Shown piece after piece: positions 17,346 through 31,790 of a stretch of 64,000 nucleotides of DNA. The position numbers and the translations under genes are program-made. Position 1 is the stretch's first letter, and every line of letters begins with the position of its first letter. The stretch comes from Micrococcus cohnii (GTDB lineage: Bacteria; Actinomycetota; Actinomycetes; Actinomycetales; Micrococcaceae): assembly GCF_014205175.1 (NCBI RefSeq), contig NZ_JACHNA010000001.1, positions 186,001 to 250,000 of the forward strand, in the 5' to 3' direction. Below the pieces are notes generated by a model. It saw only the letters and a list, made by a program, of their open reading frames with translations. It did not search any database and had not been told where the DNA came from.

Positions 17346-18433
17346 TGAGCGAGCACACGGAGCCGGACGAGGTCCGGACCGCACCGTTGCCCCGGCTGGG
17401 GTGGACGAGCGCGATGCGCACCCTGGGCGCGGGACTCGTCATGGGCCCGCCGCGGTACACGCGGCGCGAGATGGCCGAGCGGTTGGGCATCTCCTCGGTG
17501 TCGGCCCGCAAGATCTGGCGTTCCCTGGGTTACTCGCAGGTCGCGGAGGGCGAGCGGGTGTTCACCGAGTCGGATGCCGAGGCCTTTGAAACCGTGCTCG
17601 GCCTCGTCGACTCCGGGACGTTGCGGGAGGCGACCGCCGAGTCGCTCGCCCGCTCGGTGGGGCAGATGACCGACCGTATGGTGGTCTGGCAGATTGAGGC
17701 GCTCGTGGAGGACCGGGTGGCCGCCGGGGTCGCGGATCAGGACGCGCGACGCGAGGTCATCGACATGCTGCCGCAGTTGATCGCGCCGCTGGAGAAGGTC
17801 ATGCGGACCGTGTATCGGCGCCAGCTGAACAACGCCGTCAAGCGGCTGACCGTCAACGTGCAGGCGGGCCTCGACGCCACCGAGCGCGGCCGCGATGGTT
17901 CCGAAGACGACGCTCCGCTGCCGTTGGCGCGCGCCGTGGGTTTCGCGGACATGGTCGCCTACACGTCGATGTCCCGGCAGATGGATGAGCGGACCCTCGC
18001 CCGGATGGTGCAGCGTTTCGAGTCGAAGGCCGCGGAGATCATCACCGCGGGCGGCGGCTGGCTGGTGAAGACCATCGGCGATGAGGTGATGTTCAACACC
18101 GAGACGCCGGAAGAGGGGGCCCGGATCGCGCTGAGCCTGGCCGACCAGATCAACGACGACCCGGTCCTGCCCTCGGCCCGCGTGGCGCTGACGTGGGGCC
18201 GCGTGCTCTCCCGGCTCGGTGACATCTACGGGCCCACCGTGAACCTCGCGGCCCGGCTGACGGCGCTCGCCGACCCGGGTACCGTGCTCGTGGACGCGAT
18301 GACCGCCACCGTCCTCGCCGACGACGACCGGTTCGTCCTCGTGCCTCAGCCGCCGCAGCTGGTGCGCGGCTTCGGCGAGGTCCGGCCCTCGATGCTGATG
18401 GCCAGCTCGAACCAGGCCCTGGACCTCGACTGA
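17345..18433 (+). CDS. Class III adenylate cyclase with N-terminal regulatory domain
   Basis: Makes cAMP from ATP. Of 362 residues, about 15-180 resemble the autoinhibitory Ad_Cy_reg domain of the pH-sensing mycobacterial cyclase Rv1264, with an HTH-like segment (YTRREMAERLGISSVSARK). The catalytic domain starts at about 195 and all six key residues are visible: metal Asp202 and Asp246, adenine-contacting Lys242 and Asp293 (GDIYGP), and transition-state Asn300 and Arg304. No transmembrane segment is seen. ATG 17345 overlaps the previous stop (TGATG). pH regulation is by analogy only. Confidence 0.85.
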   Translation: MSEHTEPDEVRTAPLPRLGWTSAMRTLGAGLVMGPPRYTRREMAERLGISSVSARKIWRSLGYSQVAEGERVFTESDAEAFETVLGLVDSGTLREATAESLARSVGQMTDRMVVWQIEALVEDRVAAGVADQDARREVIDMLPQLIAPLEKVMRTVYRRQLNNAVKRLTVNVQAGLDATERGRDGSEDDAPLPLARAVGFADMVAYTSMSRQMDERTLARMVQRFESKAAEIITAGGGWLVKTIGDEVMFNTETPEEGARIALSLADQINDDPVLPSARVALTWGRVLSRLGDIYGPTVNLAARLTALADPGTVLVDAMTATVLADDDRFVLVPQPPQLVRGFGEVRPSMLMASSNQALDLD

Positions 18434-18478
18434 CGGCCCTCGCGCTCGGCCCCGCCCCTCGCACCTCGGAGAACCCTC

Positions 18479-19234
18479 ATGGACCAGCCCGTTCCGACCA
18501 CCCGACGCCCGATCGTCGCCGCACGCACGGACGTGGGTGTCGTCCGAGAGCTGAATGAGGACGCGTGCGTGCGGGTCGGCGACCCCCTGCGCATCGCGGT
18601 CGTCGCCGACGGCATGGGCGGTCACGAGGCCGGCGAGGAGGCCTCGGCGGCCGCGATCGCCGCCGTGCAGGAGCAGGCGGAGTCTCGGCTGGCCGACGCG
18701 CACGCCGAGGAGGCCCTGCAGCGCCTGGGCGAGATCGTGCATGCCGCCCATCAGGCCGTGCTCGAGCGCGCCCCGCGCGGCGCCGGCACGACCTTCACCG
18801 CTCTGGCACGCCTCGACGCCGACGCAGAACGATGGGCGGTGGCGAACGTGGGCGACTCGCGCGTGTACCGCCGGCCGGCCGCCGCGCGCATGCTCGAGCA
18901 GCTCACGGTCGACCACTCGGCGGTCCAGATGCTCGTGGACGCCGGTCAGCTGACCGCAGACGAGGCGCGGGTGCACCCGCGACGCAATGTGATCACCCGC
19001 GCGCTCGGTTCGGACGAGCAGCTGGTCGTGGACGTCGGCGAGGTCGAGGCCCGGACGGGGGACCGGTTCCTGCTGTGCAGCGACGGGCTCACCGGAGAGC
19101 TGCGCGACGAGGAGATCCTCGATCTGCTCGACGCTCACGAGGACGTCGAGGACGCGGTCGACGCGCTGATCGACGCGGCCCTGTGGCGCGGCGTCCAGGA
19201 CAACGTGACCGTCGTGCTCGTGCAGATGCCCTGA
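18479..19234 (+). CDS. PP2C-family serine/threonine protein phosphatase
   Basis: A metal-dependent protein phosphatase of 251 residues, cytosolic with no transmembrane tail. Motifs: RELNEDAC (Asp28), VVADGMGGHEAG (Asp44), GDSRVYR near 120, LCSDGLTGEL near 200 and DNVTVV near the end, together giving the usual two-metal centre. ATG 18479 has GGAG 8 nt upstream. It lies 45 nt after the cyclase gene, with no partner kinase in view. Confidence 0.88.
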   Translation: MDQPVPTTRRPIVAARTDVGVVRELNEDACVRVGDPLRIAVVADGMGGHEAGEEASAAAIAAVQEQAESRLADAHAEEALQRLGEIVHAAHQAVLERAPRGAGTTFTALARLDADAERWAVANVGDSRVYRRPAAARMLEQLTVDHSAVQMLVDAGQLTADEARVHPRRNVITRALGSDEQLVVDVGEVEARTGDRFLLCSDGLTGELRDEEILDLLDAHEDVEDAVDALIDAALWRGVQDNVTVVLVQMP

Positions 19235-22667
<3,433 letters not shown>

Positions 22668-22668
<1 letters not shown>

Positions 22669-23165
22669 TGCGCGTGTGGGGCAGCCCGTGGCTGTATCCG
22701 TCCCTGTTCATCGTCCTTGCCCTCGGCTGCCTTGGCTTCGGCACGGCACAGGCCAACGTCGTGCTGCTGGCCGCCGGTGTGCTCGCTCTGGTGTGCGCGC
22801 TGTTCTACGTGCCCGTGCTGCGGGTGCGCTCGCGGCCGGCCGCCGGGGCCGAGCAGCATGTGCGTGATGGCGGTGTGGTGGTGCTGTGGCGGCCGGGGGA
22901 GCGCAACTGCCTGCGCCTGCTGAAGTCCCTCGACCCCGCCGATCGCGACGCGATCTACTGGGTGAACGTCTGGGCCGACGAGGACGGCCCCGCGCTGCTG
23001 CAGCGCACGCACATCACGGGCACCGGCCGCGCCACCGCCGAGCACCGCGACGACACCGTGCCGGTCGCCCTGGGACGGCGCGCCGCGTTCGTCGTCGCCG
23101 ACGCGGATGATCGTGCCCGCGTGGCAGACCTGGCCGCCGCCGCACGGGACCGGAGGCGCCGATGA
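22668..23165 (+). CDS. Small membrane protein of unknown function
   Basis: A 165-residue protein with two hydrophobic segments near the N-terminus (about 10-28 and 30-48) and a soluble, Arg/Asp-rich C-terminal domain (VVLWRPGERNCLRLLKSL, then AIYWVNVWADEDGPA). I do not recognise the family. Overlaps on both sides (TGATG with the inositol-phosphatase gene, ATGA with the GNAT gene) place it in the ligA-gat gene chain. Confidence 0.6.
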
Positions 23166-24106
23166 GCACGGTCGACTCTGCGGCCGGCGCAGCACCGTCC
23201 GCGGGCGCGCGGTCCCGGGTGGTCGTGCGGGCCCTGGCCGAGAGCGACCACGAAGCCGTGGCGGAGCTGACGGTGGCCTCCTACGTCGGCGGCGGACACA
23301 TCCCGGCCGGTGACGCCTACGAGGCTGTCCTGCGTGATGTGGCCGGACGCGCCGCTCGGGCCGAGGTGCTCGTGGCCGAGCTCGACGGCGAGGTCGTCGG
23401 CTCCGTCGTTCTCACGCCGCACGGCACCGCGATGTCCGAGACCGCCCGGGCCGATGAGTACGAGTTCCGCATGCTGGCCGTCCACCCCAGGGCGCACCGG
23501 CGCGGAGTGGCCCGAGCCCTGCTGCGGGCCGTGCTGGATCGCGCCCGCGCGGCCGAGGGCGTCCGGGCGGTCGCGCTGACGACCATGCCGAGCATGCGCC
23601 ACGCGCACCGCATGTACGAGGCCCTGGGCTTCGAGCGCGTCCCGGAACGGGACTGGTGGCTGCGCGACGTGCTGCCCGAGGTCGAGCCCGCTGAGGATCC
23701 AGGCCCGTTCCTCGTGTACCGCCTGACCCTGGACCCTGCGGATGTCACCGTCTTGGGCAGGACAGTAGACTCGCCCGAGTCACGCCCGATCCCGTCACAA
23801 GGAGCTGAATTGGCTGAGATCACGCGCGAACAGGTGGCCCATCTGGCCTCCCTGGCGCACATCCGGATGAGCGAGACGGAGCTGGAGACCCTCTCCGGCG
23901 AGCTCGGGCTCATCCTGGACTCGGTGTCCGCGGTGCAGAAGGTCGCCGGGGCCGACGTCGAGCCGACGTCCCACCCGATCGCCCTGCACAACGTCTTCCG
24001 CGAGGACGTGCCGGCCGGCATGCTCACGCAGGAGCAGGCGCTGGACCAGGCGCCCGACGCCGAGGACGGCCAGTTCAAGGTCCCCGCGATCCTGGACGGA
24101 GAGTGA
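23162..24106 (+). CDS. GNAT acetyltransferase reading in frame into GatC without a stop
   Basis: ATG 23162 opens a 314-residue frame. Residues 1 to about 195 are a GNAT N-acetyltransferase: acetyl-CoA motif [18 protein letters not shown] (about 101-118) and [16 protein letters not shown] (about 153-168). About 20 unconserved residues follow, then from residue 217 a complete GatC. No stop separates them. Either a bifunctional fusion is made, or GatC starts separately at TTG 23810, which has a strong AAGGAG. The acetyl acceptor is unknown. ATG 23162 overlaps the previous stop (ATGA). Confidence 0.75.
   Translation: MSTVDSAAGAAPSAGARSRVVVRALAESDHEAVAELTVASYVGGGHIPAGDAYEAVLRDVAGRAARAEVLVAELDGEVVGSVVLTPHGTAMSETARADEYEFRMLAVHPRAHRRGVARALLRAVLDRARAAEGVRAVALTTMPSMRHAHRMYEALGFERVPERDWWLRDVLPEVEPAEDPGPFLVYRLTLDPADVTVLGRTVDSPESRPIPSQGAELAEITREQVAHLASLAHIRMSETELETLSGELGLILDSVSAVQKVAGADVEPTSHPIALHNVFREDVPAGMLTQEQALDQAPDAEDGQFKVPAILDGE
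23766..23812 (+). promoter_or_regulatory. Internal -10 box and ribosome-binding site for gatC
   Basis: TAGACT at 23766-23771 fits a -10 box, and AAGGAG at 23799-23804 lies 5 nt before TTG 23810. These signals inside the 3' end of the GNAT frame argue that GatC can be made alone, with a leader of about 30 nt. Confidence 0.5.
23810..24106 (+). CDS. gatC: Glutamyl/aspartyl-tRNA amidotransferase subunit C
   Basis: A 98-residue small subunit that wraps around GatA and helps join it to GatB in tRNA-dependent Asn/Gln synthesis. It shows the usual [19 protein letters not shown] start, [14 protein letters not shown], and RED-P near the C-terminus. The TTG start at 23810 is supported by AAGGAG 5 nt upstream and by the normal GatC N-terminus, although the frame is open upstream through the GNAT gene. 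Only 8 nt separate its stop from the gatA ATG. Confidence 0.85.
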   Translation: MAEITREQVAHLASLAHIRMSETELETLSGELGLILDSVSAVQKVAGADVEPTSHPIALHNVFREDVPAGMLTQEQALDQAPDAEDGQFKVPAILDGE

Positions 24107-24114
24107 TCACGGAT

Positions 24115-25739
24115 ATGACGCAGCCACACCACGACGTGCACGCCGAGCTAACCGCCGACCAGCTCGTCCGCCTCACCGCGCTGCAGATGGCCGAGCGCCT
24201 GCGTGCGGGCACCACCACCGCGGTGGAGCTCGTGCAGGCCCACCTGGACCGCATCGCCGCGTTCGACGGCGACCCGCGCGCCGATGCCGCCTCCGACCGC
24301 GGCGTGCGTGCGTTCCTGCACGTGAACGCGGAGGAGGCGCTCGCCGATGCCGCCGAGGTGGACCGCATCCGCGCCGCCGGTGGCACCGAGGCCGAGTCCC
24401 TGCACCCGCTGGCCGGCGTGCCCGTGGCGGTGAAGGACAACATCGTCACCGTCGGTCAGCCGACCACCGCCGCCTCGATGATGCTCGACGGGTGGATGAG
24501 CCCCTACGACGCGACGGTCGTGACCCGGCTGCGGCAGGCCCGCATGCCGATCCTCGGCAAGACCAACCTCGACGAGTTCGCCATGGGCGGCTCGACCGAG
24601 CACTCCGCGTTCGGTATCACCCGCAACCCGTGGGACGGCGACCGGGTGCCCGGCGGATCCGGCGGCGGGTCGGCGGCGGCGGTGGCCGCGTTCCTGGCTC
24701 CGCTGGCCCTGGGGTCGGACACGGGCGGTTCGATCCGCGAACCCGCCGCGTTCACCGGCACCGTCGGCATGAAGCCGACCTACGGCGCCGTGTCCCGGCA
24801 CGGCGTGATCGCGATGGCGTCCTCACTCGACCAGGTGGGCCCGGCGGCTCGCACCGTCGCGGACGCGGCCGCGCTGCAGCAGGTCATCGGCGGACACGAC
24901 CCGCTCGACTCGACCTCGCTGCCGGAGGCTCTCGGCGACCTCGGGGCCGCCGTGGCCGCTGGTTCCGGGCGGTCGAACCTGGCGGGCCTGCGCGTCGGCG
25001 TCATCACCGACCAGCCGATGGAGGGCTACCACCCGGGCCTGCGCGAGGCGTTCGAGCAGCGCGTGGCCCAGCTGCGCGAGGCCGGCGCCGAGATCGTCGA
25101 GGTCTCGTGCCCGCACTTCTCCGCCGCACTGGGCGCGTACTACCTGATCATGCCCTCGGAGGTCTCCTCCAACCTGGCCCGCTTCGACGGAGTCCGCTAC
25201 GGCAACCGCGTGGTGCCCGACGGCGGCGGCACGATCGAGCAGGTCATGGCGGCCACCCGCGCCGAGGGTTTCGGCGACGAGGTCAAGCGCCGCATCATCC
25301 TGGGCACCTACGCCCTCTCCGCCGGCTATTACGACGCCTACTACGGTTCGGCGCAGAAGGTCCGCACCCTCGTGCAGCGGGACTTCGCCGAGGCGTTCGA
25401 GCAGGTCGACGTGCTGCTGACCCCGGCCTCGCCACATCCGGCGTTCCCGCTGGGCGAGCAGGTCGACGACCCGCTGGCCATGTACCTCAACGACTACACG
25501 ACGATCCCCGCGAACCTGGCCGGTGTGCCGGGCGTCTCGGTGCCCGGCGGCCTGGTGGACGGGCTGCCGTGGGGCCTGCAGCTGATGGCGCCCGCCCGCG
25601 AGGACGCCCGCCTCTACGAGGTGGGCGCGGCCGTCGAGGCTCTCGTCGAGCGCCATGAGCCGGCCCCGGTGTGGGCGCGGATCCCCGAGACCGAGCGCGG
25701 CGTGGCCCGCGCGACCGCGACGACCGCAGGAGGCCAGCA

Positions 25740-25743
<4 letters not shown>
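24115..25743 (+). CDS. gatA: Glutamyl/aspartyl-tRNA amidotransferase subunit A
   Basis: Glutaminase subunit of GatCAB; releases ammonia from glutamine for amidation of Glu-tRNA(Gln) or Asp-tRNA(Asn). The amidase-signature Ser-cisSer-Lys triad is visible: Lys in PVAVKDNIV, the cis-Ser in [12 protein letters not shown] and the nucleophile in [10 protein letters not shown]. The protein is about 542 residues, slightly long for GatA owing to an N-terminal stretch and inserts. ATG 24115 is chosen; GTG 24103, overlapping the gatC stop, is an alternative. It overlaps gatB by GTGA. Confidence 0.93.
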
Positions 25744-27245
<1,502 letters not shown>

Positions 27246-27264
27246 ACCCGTCGCCACCTCCTGC

Positions 27265-27325
27265 GACGAGGGTGCAGTCGTGGTCGCCTCAGAGTCTGCG
27301 AGGCGACCACGACTGCACCCTCGTC
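27265..27325. repeat. Perfect 26-bp inverted repeat with 9-nt loop (copy A)
   Basis: The arms at 27265-27290 and 27300-27325 are perfectly complementary over 26 bp around a 9-nt loop. A second, imperfect copy with the same arm and loop lengths lies at 29716-29776, beyond the kbl gene. It sits between gatB and tdh and probably forms a transcription terminator or REP-like palindrome. There is no clear U-tract. Confidence 0.85.
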
Positions 27326-27428
27326 TGATGCTGGGCGACTCGGCCCTCGCAGCGAACACCGCGTACAGTGCTCCTCGTCACCATGACGTCGACCACCTCG
27401 CCGTTCCTCGAGAGGACCTGCCTGTCCC

Positions 27429-28475
27429 ATGAAGGCCCTGTACAAGCCCGGACCCCATGCCGGCTTCGAGTTCACCGACCGTCCCGAGCCCGACTGCGGC
27501 CCGGCCGATGTGAAGATCTGTGTGCACACCACCGGCATCTGCGGCACGGACCTGCACATCGAGTGCTATGACGCCGCGGCCGAGGCCATGATCCAGGCCC
27601 CGATGATCCCGGGCCACGAGTTCTACGGCGAAGTCGTCGAGGTCGGCGACCTCGTCGAGCACGTGCGGGTGGGCCAGCGCGTCTCGGGCGAAGGGCATCT
27701 GGTGTGCGGCATGTGCCGCAACTGTCGTGCGGGACGGCGGCAGATGTGCATCAACACGGTCTCCGTGGGGGTGCAGCGCGACGGCGCGTTCGCCGAGTAT
27801 GTCGTGATCCCCGAGGCGAACGTGTGGGTGCATCGCGATGAGCACATCACGGCCGAGCTCGGCGCGATCTTCGACCCCCTAGGCAACGCCGTGCACACCG
27901 CCCTGAGCTTTCCGCTGGTCGGCGAAGACGTGCTCGTCACGGGCGCCGGGCCGATCGGGCTGATGTCGGTGGCGATCGCCCGCCACGCCGGCGCCCGGTT
28001 CATCGCGATCACAGACGTGTCCGCGCAGCGCCTCGCGCTGGCCGCACGCATGGGCGCCGACGCGACGATCGACGTCTCGGCCCAGCGCGTCCACGAGGCC
28101 CAGGGGTCGTTGGGCATGCTCGAGGGCTTCGACGTCGGGCTCGAGATGTCGGGCCGCGCGAGCGCTCTGCAGGAGATGGTGGCCAATATGAACCACGGCG
28201 GGAAGATCGCCCTGCTGGGCCTGCCCGCCGAGGAGATCTCGATCGACTGGCAGTCCGTCGTCACGCATATGCTCACGATCAAGGGGATCTATGGTCGTGA
28301 GATGTTCGAGACGTGGTACGCGATGTCCGCGATGCTGCAGACCAATGAGGCTCTGCGCGCGAACGTCGAGTCCGTCATTACCGACGTGATCGACGCACCC
28401 GACTGGAAGCGGGGCTTCGATACCGCCCGTGCCGGGGCCACCGGCAAGATCGTCCTGGACTGGAGGAATCTCTGA
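27429..28475 (+). CDS. tdh: L-threonine 3-dehydrogenase
   Basis: NAD-dependent, zinc-containing oxidation of threonine to 2-amino-3-ketobutyrate. Medium-chain dehydrogenase features over 348 residues: catalytic zinc site GICGTDLHI and GHEFYGEV, structural zinc Cys4 (CGMCRNC then QMC, about 96-111) and the Rossmann loop GAGPIGLM near 175. [10 protein letters not shown] is typical of Tdh. The stop overlaps the kbl ATG by one base (TGATG). A GAGAGGA about 13 nt upstream is a poor ribosome-binding site. Confidence 0.93.
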   Translation: MKALYKPGPHAGFEFTDRPEPDCGPADVKICVHTTGICGTDLHIECYDAAAEAMIQAPMIPGHEFYGEVVEVGDLVEHVRVGQRVSGEGHLVCGMCRNCRAGRRQMCINTVSVGVQRDGAFAEYVVIPEANVWVHRDEHITAELGAIFDPLGNAVHTALSFPLVGEDVLVTGAGPIGLMSVAIARHAGARFIAITDVSAQRLALAARMGADATIDVSAQRVHEAQGSLGMLEGFDVGLEMSGRASALQEMVANMNHGGKIALLGLPAEEISIDWQSVVTHMLTIKGIYGREMFETWYAMSAMLQTNEALRANVESVITDVIDAPDWKRGFDTARAGATGKIVLDWRNL

Positions 28476-29695
28476 TGTACGCGTTCAAGGAACAACTGGC
28501 CGCCGAGCTCGACGAGTTGCGAGCGGCGGGGCTCTACAAGCACGAGCGGGCCATCACCACGGCCCAGTCGGCCCGCGTCTCGGCCCGCGCGGCCGACGCC
28601 GAGGACGGCCGGAGCAGGCCCGTGCTGAACTTCTGCGCCAACAATTACCTGGGCCTGGCCAACGACGAGCGGCTGATCGAGTCCGCGAAGCGCGCGCTCG
28701 ACGAGCGGGGCTTCGGCATGGCCTCGGTGCGTTTCATCTGCGGCACGCAGGATCGCCACGTCGAGCTCGAGCGCCGGGTCTCAGCCTTCTTGGGCACCGA
28801 CGACACGATCTTGTTCTCCAGCTGCTTCGACGCGAACGGCGCGGTGTTCGAGCCGCTGTTCGGCCGTGAGGACGCGATCATCTCCGACGCGCTGAACCAT
28901 GCCTCGATCATCGACGGTGTGCGCCTGTCCAAGGCTCACCGGTTCCGCTACGCGAACCGAGATATGACCGAGCTGCGGGCCCGCCTCGACGAGGCCAAGA
29001 CCCTCAACGACGGCGCGGGGGCCCGCCGCACGGTGATCGTGACCGACGGGGTGTTCTCGATGGACGGCTACCTGGCCCCGCTGCGGGAGATCTGCGACCT
29101 CGCTGACGAGTACGGGGCCCTGGTGATGGTGGACGACTCGCATGCGGTGGGCTTCATGGGCGCCACCGGCGCGGGCACTCCGGAGCACGCGGGCGTGTCC
29201 GATCGGGTCGATATCTACACCGGCACCTTCGGCAAGGCCCTGGGCGGTGCCTCGGGCGGCTACGTGGCCGCACGGCAGGAGATCGTCGATGTGCTGCGTC
29301 AGCGCGGTCGGCCCTACCTCTTCTCCAACTCGATCGCGCCGGCCATCGTCGAGGCGACCATCACGGCGCTCGAGCTGCTGGAGAGCTCGGGTGAGCTGCG
29401 CGCGGCCTTGTTCGAGAATGCCGCCCTGTTCCGCCGCCGCATGGACGAGGAGGGGTTCGAGCTGCTCGAGGGCGAGCACGCGATCATCCCGGTGATGTTC
29501 GGTGACGCGGCTCTGGCCGCGCGGATCGCCGAGGCGATGCTCGACCAGGGTGTCTACGTCACCGCGTTCTCCTACCCGGTGGTGCCGAAGGGACAGGCGC
29601 GCATCCGCGTGCAGCTCTCCGCTGCGCACTCTGCCGAGGACGTCGAGGCGGCCGTGCAGGCGTTCGTCGCCGCCCGTGAGGCCGTGCAGGGCTGA
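28475..29695 (+). CDS. kbl: Glycine C-acetyltransferase (2-amino-3-ketobutyrate CoA ligase)
   Basis: PLP enzyme that splits 2-amino-3-ketobutyrate with CoA into glycine and acetyl-CoA, the step after Tdh. The 406-residue product shows [41 protein letters not shown] and the PLP lysine in [14 protein letters not shown] (about residue 255). It is translationally coupled to tdh (TGATG), and together they channel threonine to glycine. Confidence 0.93.
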   Translation: MYAFKEQLAAELDELRAAGLYKHERAITTAQSARVSARAADAEDGRSRPVLNFCANNYLGLANDERLIESAKRALDERGFGMASVRFICGTQDRHVELERRVSAFLGTDDTILFSSCFDANGAVFEPLFGREDAIISDALNHASIIDGVRLSKAHRFRYANRDMTELRARLDEAKTLNDGAGARRTVIVTDGVFSMDGYLAPLREICDLADEYGALVMVDDSHAVGFMGATGAGTPEHAGVSDRVDIYTGTFGKALGGASGGYVAARQEIVDVLRQRGRPYLFSNSIAPAIVEATITALELLESSGELRAALFENAALFRRRMDEEGFELLEGEHAIIPVMFGDAALAARIAEAMLDQGVYVTAFSYPVVPKGQARIRVQLSAAHSAEDVEAAVQAFVAAREAVQG

Positions 29696-29715
29696 GCCGA
29701 CCCCGGCTCCACTGC

Positions 29716-29776
29716 GACGAGGGCGCAGTTGTGGTCGTCTCACCGACGCTGAGGCGACGACGATTGCACCCTCGTC
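29716..29776. repeat. Imperfect 26-bp inverted repeat with 9-nt loop (copy B)
   Basis: The arms at 29716-29741 and 29751-29776 pair with 21 Watson-Crick pairs, three G-T wobbles and two mismatches. The arms are clearly homologous to copy A at 27265-27325 while the 9-nt loops differ. It lies between the convergent kbl and phosphotransferase genes, a suitable place for a bidirectional terminator. Confidence 0.8.
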
Positions 29777-29786
29777 GGGGAGGGGC

Positions 29787-30848
29787 TCAGCGTGCCGCGG
29801 CGTGCACGATGCGCGGCAGCGTCGTGCGCAGCAGCTTCGCCCAGCGCAGCGGCCGACCGGTCGTCTCGTGACGGGCACATGCGTCGTCGAGGGCGTCGAG
29901 ACTCGCCGCGGCCAGCCACACACGGGCCCGGGCGGCCTCGGCGGGTGAGGCGGCGACGGCGTCGATCTGCCGCTTTCCGTGCCAGAGCCCGAGGTAGGCG
30001 AGGTTCCGTGCGGGGTCGCCGGCGTGGGCGAGGTCCCAGTCGAGCACGCCCCGCAGCCGCCACTCGACGCCGGGAGCCCCGTCGGTGTCGCGCCCGCCCG
30101 GCCGGGGCTGCCACAGCATGTTGTGCCCGGCCAGATCGCCGTGGACCAGCCCGGGGGTGACCGGCGGCGTCTCATGCCAGCGTCGGACTCTGTCGAGCAC
30201 GGCCCGCACGGTTGGCTCCCACGGTCGAGGGAGCCCGTCGAACGCGGAGGACGCCGCGACGTCCCTCTCCGCCAGAAATCGGGGCAGGCCGAGCACACGC
30301 TCGACGCGCTCGTCCGTCCACGGGCCGCGGAAATCGTGCGGTCCGCCCAGCTGCGGCGCCAGGTCCGGCGCCGTGACGTCGACGGCGGCGAGCGCATCGA
30401 GCACCCACCGCAGCGTCGCCGGGTCGCCGTCGTGCGGCGGGTGAGCCTGCCCGGGGACGAAACGCTGGAGCACGGCGGCGGTGAGCGGCTCGTCATCCTC
30501 GCGGGTGCAGACCACCTCCGTCAGCGGCTCGGGCAGGGCGAACGGTGGCCGCTGAGCGGCGAGGGCCTCGAGCAGGCGCATGCGTCGGGGCAGGTGCGCG
30601 GCCGGAGAGTTCCGTCGCGACCAGCTGGAACCCGGGGCGGCCCCGGCCTCCTGCAGCCGGGTCATCCGCAGCACCGCGACGTCCGGCACGACGAGCACGC
30701 GATGGAACTGGCCGGATTCCTCGACCCGGCCGGAGCGCGGGTCGGCGCCGGCCACCGCGTCCGCGACGGCGTCGGGGACGGTCGGCCTCAGGCGCTCGGC
30801 CAGGGTGTGCCATAACTCGATCTCGACGGGGTCCGGATCCGAGGCCAT
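29787..30848 (-). CDS. Aminoglycoside phosphotransferase (APH) family protein
   Basis: A 353-residue kinase-like protein. Catalytic loop HGDLAGHNML (about residue 248) and metal-binding GVLDWDLAHAGDP (about 279-291) match the APH/choline kinase superfamily. The substrate is unknown, and resistance cannot be inferred since many housekeeping members exist. ATG 30848 lies 7 nt after a minus-strand TAGGTT box, implying leaderless expression from a promoter overlapping that of the divergent CPBP gene. Confidence 0.8.
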   Translation of the reverse strand: MASDPDPVEIELWHTLAERLRPTVPDAVADAVAGADPRSGRVEESGQFHRVLVVPDVAVLRMTRLQEAGAAPGSSWSRRNSPAAHLPRRMRLLEALAAQRPPFALPEPLTEVVCTREDDEPLTAAVLQRFVPGQAHPPHDGDPATLRWVLDALAAVDVTAPDLAPQLGGPHDFRGPWTDERVERVLGLPRFLAERDVAASSAFDGLPRPWEPTVRAVLDRVRRWHETPPVTPGLVHGDLAGHNMLWQPRPGGRDTDGAPGVEWRLRGVLDWDLAHAGDPARNLAYLGLWHGKRQIDAVAASPAEAARARVWLAAASLDALDDACARHETTGRPLRWAKLLRTTLPRIVHAAAR

Positions 30849-30855
30849 GTTCGCC

Positions 30856-30865
30856 AACCTACACT
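30856..30865. promoter_or_regulatory. Overlapping divergent -10 boxes sharing one TA step
   Basis: The ten bases AACCTACACT hold plus-strand TACACT (30860-30865) and minus-strand TAGGTT (30861-30856). They share T30860/A30861. Each box is followed after exactly 7 nt by a start codon: GTG 30873 and ATG 30848. Confidence 0.6.
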
Positions 30866-30872
30866 GGCGGCC

Positions 30873-31781
30873 GTGATCAGCTCCGCCTCCGCCAGGCCCA
30901 TGCCGCAGCCCCGGTCCGACGCGCACGAACGCCGAGCCACGGGCGCCCTGCCCGCCCCGAGCGCGCGCGTGGTGCGCTGGGAGATCGCGATCGTGCTGGG
31001 TCTGAGCCTTGGCCGGGCGGCGGTCTACGCCGTCGTCGAGCTGCTGGAGAAAGCCACGCGCGCTCCGCTGTCCGACCAGTCCACCGTGCTGAACCCGTCG
31101 TTGGCCGAGCGGCCGCTGTTCGACCTGGTCCACCAGTTGCTCGGCATCGGCTTCGCGTTCGTGCCCGTGGCGCTCGTGCTGCACCTGACGTGGCTGCACG
31201 GTCGGAACCCGTTCCGGGCGTTCGGCCTGGACCTGCGCCGTCCCGGCCGCGACCTCGCGTGGGGCGTGGGCCTGTTCTTGATGATCGGCGTGGGCACGCT
31301 GGCCGTCTACGCGGCGGGCCGCGCTGCCGGTGTGACGACGGCGATCGTCGGCACCGGTCTGGGGGAGCAGTGGTGGTCGGTGCCCGTGCTGCTGCTCAAC
31401 GCGGCCCGGCACGCGCTGGTGGAGGAGGTGATCGTCGGGGCCTGGCTGGTGGACCGGCTCGGCTGGCTGCAGCAGCTGCGCGCCGCCGGCCAGCACCGCG
31501 CCCCCGTGCCTCGCCTGGCCGATCCCGTACGCACCTCGACGGGCGCGTTCCTGCCGACTCGGCTGCTCAGCGCGGTGCTCGCCCTGGCGCTGCTGCGCGG
31601 GGCCTACCACCTGTATCAGGGCGTCGGACCGGGCATCGGCAACGCGCTCATGGGCGTCGCGTTCGTCCTGGTCTTCGTCCGGTACGGCAGGGTCGCCCCG
31701 CTCGTGCTCGCACACCTGCTGCTCGACGCGGCCGGTTTCGTCGGCTACCCGCTGCTGGCGCGGGCGGGGCTGCTCGGCTGA
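30873..31781 (+). CDS. CPBP family intramembrane metalloprotease
   Basis: A 302-residue membrane protein with about eight hydrophobic segments. The Abi/CPBP motifs are visible: EEVIVGAWL (Glu-Glu, about residue 188), AYHLYQG (about 249) and HLLLDAAG near the C-terminus. Relatives process prenylated proteins or act in bacteriocin self-immunity; no bacteriocin gene is nearby. GTG 30873 is 7 nt after TACACT. An inserted loop of about 30 residues follows the first motif. Confidence 0.82.
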   Translation: MISSASARPMPQPRSDAHERRATGALPAPSARVVRWEIAIVLGLSLGRAAVYAVVELLEKATRAPLSDQSTVLNPSLAERPLFDLVHQLLGIGFAFVPVALVLHLTWLHGRNPFRAFGLDLRRPGRDLAWGVGLFLMIGVGTLAVYAAGRAAGVTTAIVGTGLGEQWWSVPVLLLNAARHALVEEVIVGAWLVDRLGWLQQLRAAGQHRAPVPRLADPVRTSTGAFLPTRLLSAVLALALLRGAYHLYQGVGPGIGNALMGVAFVLVFVRYGRVAPLVLAHLLLDAAGFVGYPLLARAGLLG

Positions 31782-31790
31782 GCCGCCCGG

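Noticed and set aside
29787-30848. Aminoglycoside resistance gene
   Set aside because: Only the general phosphotransferase-fold motifs are visible; the gene is in a housekeeping context and many relatives have no resistance role.
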